Of a stretch of 10,460 nt of DNA, positions 7,424 through 10,460 are shown one piece after another. Made by a program: the position numbers and the translations under genes. Under the pieces are notes generated by a model. It made no database searches, was not told the origin of the DNA, and was given only the letters and a program-made list of their open reading frames with translations. Where the stretch lies: the NCBI GenBank assembly GCA_015039315.1, contig WIDE01000081.1:30664-41123 (forward strand). The letters run 5' to 3'. The stretch comes from Clavulina sp. PMI_390. Its lineage: Eukaryota > Basidiomycota > Agaricomycetes > Cantharellales > Hydnaceae. Each line of letters opens with the position of its first letter. The stretch's first letter is position 1.

Positions 7424-9380
7424 TTATGCAGCGTACTCCGAGTCAGCGATGGTATCGCGCCGGAAGACAACCGCCGACGTAACGGTAATTTGCGTAGCCT
7501 TGCGACGGGATGATAACTCGATCCCATCGGTCACGGTGTGAGCAGCTAATTTCTGAAGCGATGACCGAGTGTGTAAACTGCCAACAGACAAAGGTGATGA
7601 TCAGGTGGCACGGCACAGACTCAACGGGAGCTACTGACTTGGCTAGAAAAGTCGCAATATAGACGCTTCCATGTGGCTATCGAGACGCCATTCGATAGTT
7701 ACCGCAGTGGCTCATCAGTTACTCTTTGACGTAAGAGCTACATTAGGTACCCACCAAACCGAAAAATATGAGATTTTCAAACATATTCCATCCACCATAC
7801 TAATCGTTTGACCAAAGATATGCGAAGGAATCGGCAGAAGAGGTCGTGTCATTGGGTGTTGGTGGAGAGTGTGGGCTACTGACCAACAATAGTTCAACAG
7901 AAACTATGGTAGCTGTAACAGCCCCTGTAGCAACAGCATAGACTGGGATTCAATTCAGAACAGAGTCTGTTTTCCTTTTCGTGCATCAGGGGCCTGGAGG
8001 CAGGGAGGATGGAGGTACAGAAATCCTAATTGGAGTACCCAGTTTGCCGGCTGCGGAGCTCTATTGCTAAAGCCACCGCTAGTATGATGTCAGCACTGGC
8101 CTACAGGACGATCGCCAGTTGTGAAGAGGTTAATGAGCGCGAGGATCTTTAGCGAGCAACAAGATCAACGCGAGAGATACCGTACGTTAAATGACATCCA
8201 GGCTATTTGGACCGAGGTACTTGCAGCGTTCAGCGTTGCGGTTGCGCTATCAGGGAACATGTACGAGCGAATCGTGATATCTGATACGGAAAAAAAAAAA
8301 AACGGCCCTCTAAGAATCTCGGTGGGGTGTTCACGAGTGGCAATCTCACATAGCCCCAGCCCTATGGTACGGAAATAAAAACAGGTCACATATCAGAGAA
8401 CTGTAACCAAGACGCTGAGAAGGCTTACCTAGCCCTGCCGTTACCAACAAAATCTGGGGGAAACGTTGACACCGCCGCGGCATAAATTGCCTTAGCATAA
8501 CTAGAGTGAATACATCAATAGAAGGCATCTCACAAATGATATCGTCGCCGGTAGATTTCGCGAGACTATAGATGTGACGGTTAGCCCTCTGGTGATCTCC
8601 CCCCACCGGACGCCAAGGAGCTCACCTGTCCAAAAACGCGTAACGAAGAATGTTTGAACCATAAATGCGATGACGACCTACAGGAGCGCGATTCACGCGA
8701 GGAGATGTTAGACGCTGAGAAAAGGATACAGATGCTCGCGGTCAGGAGCATCAACCTCACATCATGTGTGCCGAAGTAGGACATGTACCTGAAATAGCGG
8801 TGGGGATCCCATGAGTAATGAGCATCTAGTGTTTCGGGGGAATAGAGCTACCAAGGTTGTTCCAACAAAGCGAGTAGCCCTGCTACACCATTGGGGACGA
8901 GTTCTCGATATGCCCCACGAGTGGATATCCCACTAAAAGAAAGACATAATCAGCTAGAGGTTTTATACCCTTAACAACACGGAGCGGCGGATGCATACAG
9001 ATCGACACCCTCCATTATCCTGTAGATGAAGGGAAAAAGTCAAAAGAGCACCAGTTGAAGGAGCAAACAGATCATTGGTGCTAACCAGAACAAGGCCACC
9101 TAGGAATACATGCTCAGTGGTGAACAGATCGTTCAACTGGCTCTTAATGAATCCAACAACATACCAGACATCGCACGTACCGCGAATCATTTGGAAACTT
9201 CTGATAGTAGATGTAGGTCTGAATGGTGATGACACCGAATAGGCTAGAAACGACGCCAATCCAGCATTAGGTTGGAAGTTTGTGAGCGAGAGGCGAGGTG
9301 ATTGACCATGCGGAACCCAATAGCCCAAAGAGATAACTCGCAAGGATGCGATTGATGTCAAGAGTCGTGATGGCCGTCAT
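7424..9380 (-). CDS. DUF6534-type multi-pass membrane protein, 16 exons, interrupted by one in-frame TGA
   Basis: Exons 9380..9307, 9243..9165, 9099..9086, 9019..8999, 8932..8852, 8788..8761, 8677..8626, 8565..8534, 8453..8429, 8361..8335, 8280..8186, 8100..8039, 7974..7884, 7799..7755, 7676..7639 and 7577..7424 sum to 918 nt (306 codons). All introns are GT...AG, 54-85 nt. The product reads as the Agaricomycete membrane family: LFGVITIQTYIYYQKFPNDS (26-45), LVALFWIMEGVDL (51-63), VVIAFMVQTFFVTRFW (100-115), ILLVTAGLGLGL (128-139), ADIILAVALAIELRSRQTG (179-197), TDSVLN (199-204), YAVATGAVTATIVSVELLL (209-227), and NLIFFGLPHGSVYIATFLAN (236-255) with LHTRSS next. That gives about seven membrane spans and a polar tail. 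Codon 205 is TGA where an Arg codon is expected, so this is either a recent pseudogene or a sequence error. Function is unknown; a plasma-membrane receptor-like role is only a guess. The acceptor before exon 13 (AAAAG) is the weakest site. Confidence 0.75.
7950..7952 (-). other. In-frame TGA (codon 205) in the membrane-protein gene
   Basis: In exon 13 the minus strand reads AAT TGA ATC CCA GTC TAT between TDSVLN and VYAVATG. The family normally has N-R here, so CGA to TGA explains it as one C-to-T change at a CpG. Termination here would remove the last membrane span and the cytosolic tail, leaving 204 residues. Confidence 0.6.
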
Positions 9381-9412
9381 ACAAGTAGAACAAAGCAGTG
9401 ATTTGCTGGTCA

Positions 9413-9463
9413 CTGATATCAAAGTAAGTTAGACAGTAGACGAGTGCGTTGATCAGTACGCAC
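9413..9463 (-). other. Probable intron just upstream of the membrane-protein start
   Basis: The minus strand reads GTGCGT at the donor, CTAAC about 15-20 nt before the end, and GATATCAG at the acceptor (51 nt). The signals are as good as those inside the gene below. It either interrupts the 5' leader of the membrane-protein gene or joins it in phase to the exon at 9630..9464. Confidence 0.45.
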
Positions 9464-10023
9464 CAAAAGTTATCAGAGTGCCATGCAGGCTGGAAGGGGT
9501 TAAACGGATACATTTTGTAACTCTCTTAAAAGAGGGACACTCAATTGGAGCAACCAGTGGTCGAAAATCTCCTAGCGCATCTCGTGGGCGCAGAGTCGAT
9601 GCATAATTGGGCGATGTATCGAGGGAGGCACTAGCATTTATGAGGTTGACATTGTCCATTTCATCTGTGCCGCCGGAGACGTGCCCGGCGAATCACTTCC
9701 GCAAGGTGAGAAGGGAGATAGAAAGGGAACGAGGGCCATCAACAAAATTCGAATGACGACGATCTGAAGGCGCAAAGAACGATCTCTGGAGCCCTAAACT
9801 CCCAGAGTGTGGAGAACTTCCGCTGGCGTCGTTTCTGGGGTGGGGATTTTGAGGAGCGTGCTGTTCTCTTGACCAGTGTAAAAGAAGTGGGCTAGTAACC
9901 AAATCTGGAGGTGTCCAATAAAACGCTTTTGCGGGTGAATCAGGCAAAGTCACGGATGTTGACATGGCTTCAATTGCGTAAATGCACTCCATTGGCTCCC
10001 TGGTATTGGGATGAATAGTTAGG
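9464..10023 (-). CDS. Unrecognised coding exons, partial gene
   Basis: Two candidate exons. The first runs 10023..9697, preceded by a good acceptor (TCTTCTTTACAG). The second runs 9630..9464, after a 66-nt intron (9696..9631, GTGATT...GCTAG) that keeps the frame. The translation is polar and Ser/Pro/Arg-rich (for example FYWTPPDLVTSPLLLHWSRE and SFFAPSDRRHSNFVDGPRSL), with no domain I recognise. If not spliced further, the second exon runs to a TGA at 9455..9453. Spliced through the intron at 9463..9413, it continues in phase into the start of the membrane-protein gene. The 5' end is unknown and probably lies to the right. It could be the 3' part of a separate gene, an N-terminal extension, or non-coding leader. 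Confidence 0.3.
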
Positions 10024-10434
10024 CTGTAAAGAAGACACATTCAAGGAGACATTTTCTACTTTGGTTGTGAGCTGCTCATCCACAAAAGAGTCACCCCTCA
10101 GGAAGGTGCACAAGGCTTTCTTTCTCTCTACGCCTCTTTCGCTACTTCAGACGCAGCAACGAATACCTAGTCTGTCTGGCGCTACGTGATGTCAGTCACT
10201 TTCTCCCAAGTAGTTCACATCCATTCTCTGAGATTTGGGGTGCGTTGGAGGTACTGGCAGTATAGCCATGGCCGCACCTTGCCGCGGACCCTAAGATCCA
10301 GAAAATCAGCAGATTTTCGACACTGTCAATACCAAAACTTTGGGCCACATAACAACGACCGAGCGGCAGCATCGGTGCCGCAGACAGTGCCCACAAATAG
10401 CAGTAATTGGAGACCAACATGCAGCAACACTCAC

Positions 10435-10460
10435 CCGCTCTCCCCGGTTCCGCCGGGCGG
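10435..10460 (-). other. Possible exon end at the window edge, with splice donor
   Basis: Read on the minus strand, a GC-rich stretch (which could encode PPGGTGES) is followed by GTGAGT at 10434..10429, a perfect fungal donor. An acceptor-like site (CTGAT, then GGATCTTAG) lies near 10293-10309. This suggests that a minus-strand gene enters from the right, but too little is visible to name it. The stretch 10041-10434 holds nothing else that I can support. Confidence 0.25.

Noticed and set aside
8121..8378. Plus-strand 85-codon ORF
   Set aside because: It is antisense to exons 10-11 and introns 10-11 of the membrane-protein gene and includes the A13 run.
9024..9150. Open minus-strand stretch with FTTEHVFLGG that could be membrane spans 2-3
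   Set aside because: It covers introns 2 and 3 of the spliced model; the micro-exon route gives a much better family match (LVALFWIMEG) and correct phases.
9181..9309. Apparent frameshift between an ATG at 9309 and the first membrane segment, suggesting a decayed gene
   Set aside because: A 63-nt intron (9306..9244, CTAAT branch, TTTCTAG acceptor) joins exon 9380..9307 to LFGVITIQ in frame, so no indel is needed.
9358..9513. 51-codon minus-strand ORF with a hydrophobic centre (CVLINALVYCLTYFDIS)
   Set aside because: It runs through a sequence with donor, branch and acceptor signals of an intron and overlaps exon 1 of the membrane-protein gene in another frame. No family is recognisable.
10196..10420. 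Minus-strand 74-codon ORF near the right edge
   Set aside because: It crosses a likely intron that starts with GTGAGT at 10434; only its last part might be exon, and no domain is visible.

Overview
The window looks like nuclear DNA from a filamentous basidiomycete (Agaricomycetes). The evidence is a tandem set of F-box-like paralogs, very short spliceosomal introns (about 50-85 nt, GT...AG, CTAAC/CTGAT-like branch sites), and a membrane-protein family (DUF6534 type) that is abundant in Agaricomycetes. The high intron density of some genes would suit the Cantharellales/Ceratobasidiaceae (Rhizoctonia-like fungi), but that placement is inference. There are no bacterial-style operons, CRISPR arrays, rRNA genes or recognisable tRNA genes.

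Layout, left to right. (1) 133-1632 (+): F-box-like protein A, one open exon. (2) 1752-2674 (-): a three-exon gene for a WW-domain protein of the fungal type, convergent with A. Its WW domain is split by the first intron, and the last intron restores a short glycine-rich C-terminus. (3) 2675-3898: about 1.2 kb without a gene, holding the WW promoter (TATA box) and a T23-G13 homopolymer junction. (4) 3899-5416 (+) and 5669-7111 (+): F-box-like paralogs B and C, again single open exons. (5) 7112-7423: convergent spacer. (6) 7424-9380 (-): a gene not visible as one open frame. Reading splice sites by hand gives 16 exons and a 918-nt frame for a multi-pass membrane protein of the DUF6534 type, with a single in-frame TGA just before its last membrane segment. 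(7) 9464-10460 (-): coding-looking exons of an unrecognised gene, and a perfect splice donor near the right edge, suggesting that genes continue beyond the window.

The three F-box-like genes are a diverged tandem family. They share an N-terminal F-box-like block, an LRR-like middle and a conserved C-terminal block. By family knowledge they would act as substrate adaptors of SCF ubiquitin ligases. The WW protein and the membrane protein have no evident functional link to them. I do not see a coherent new system. The most interesting points are the intronless F-box array beside very intron-rich genes, and the 16-exon membrane-protein gene with one nonsense codon.
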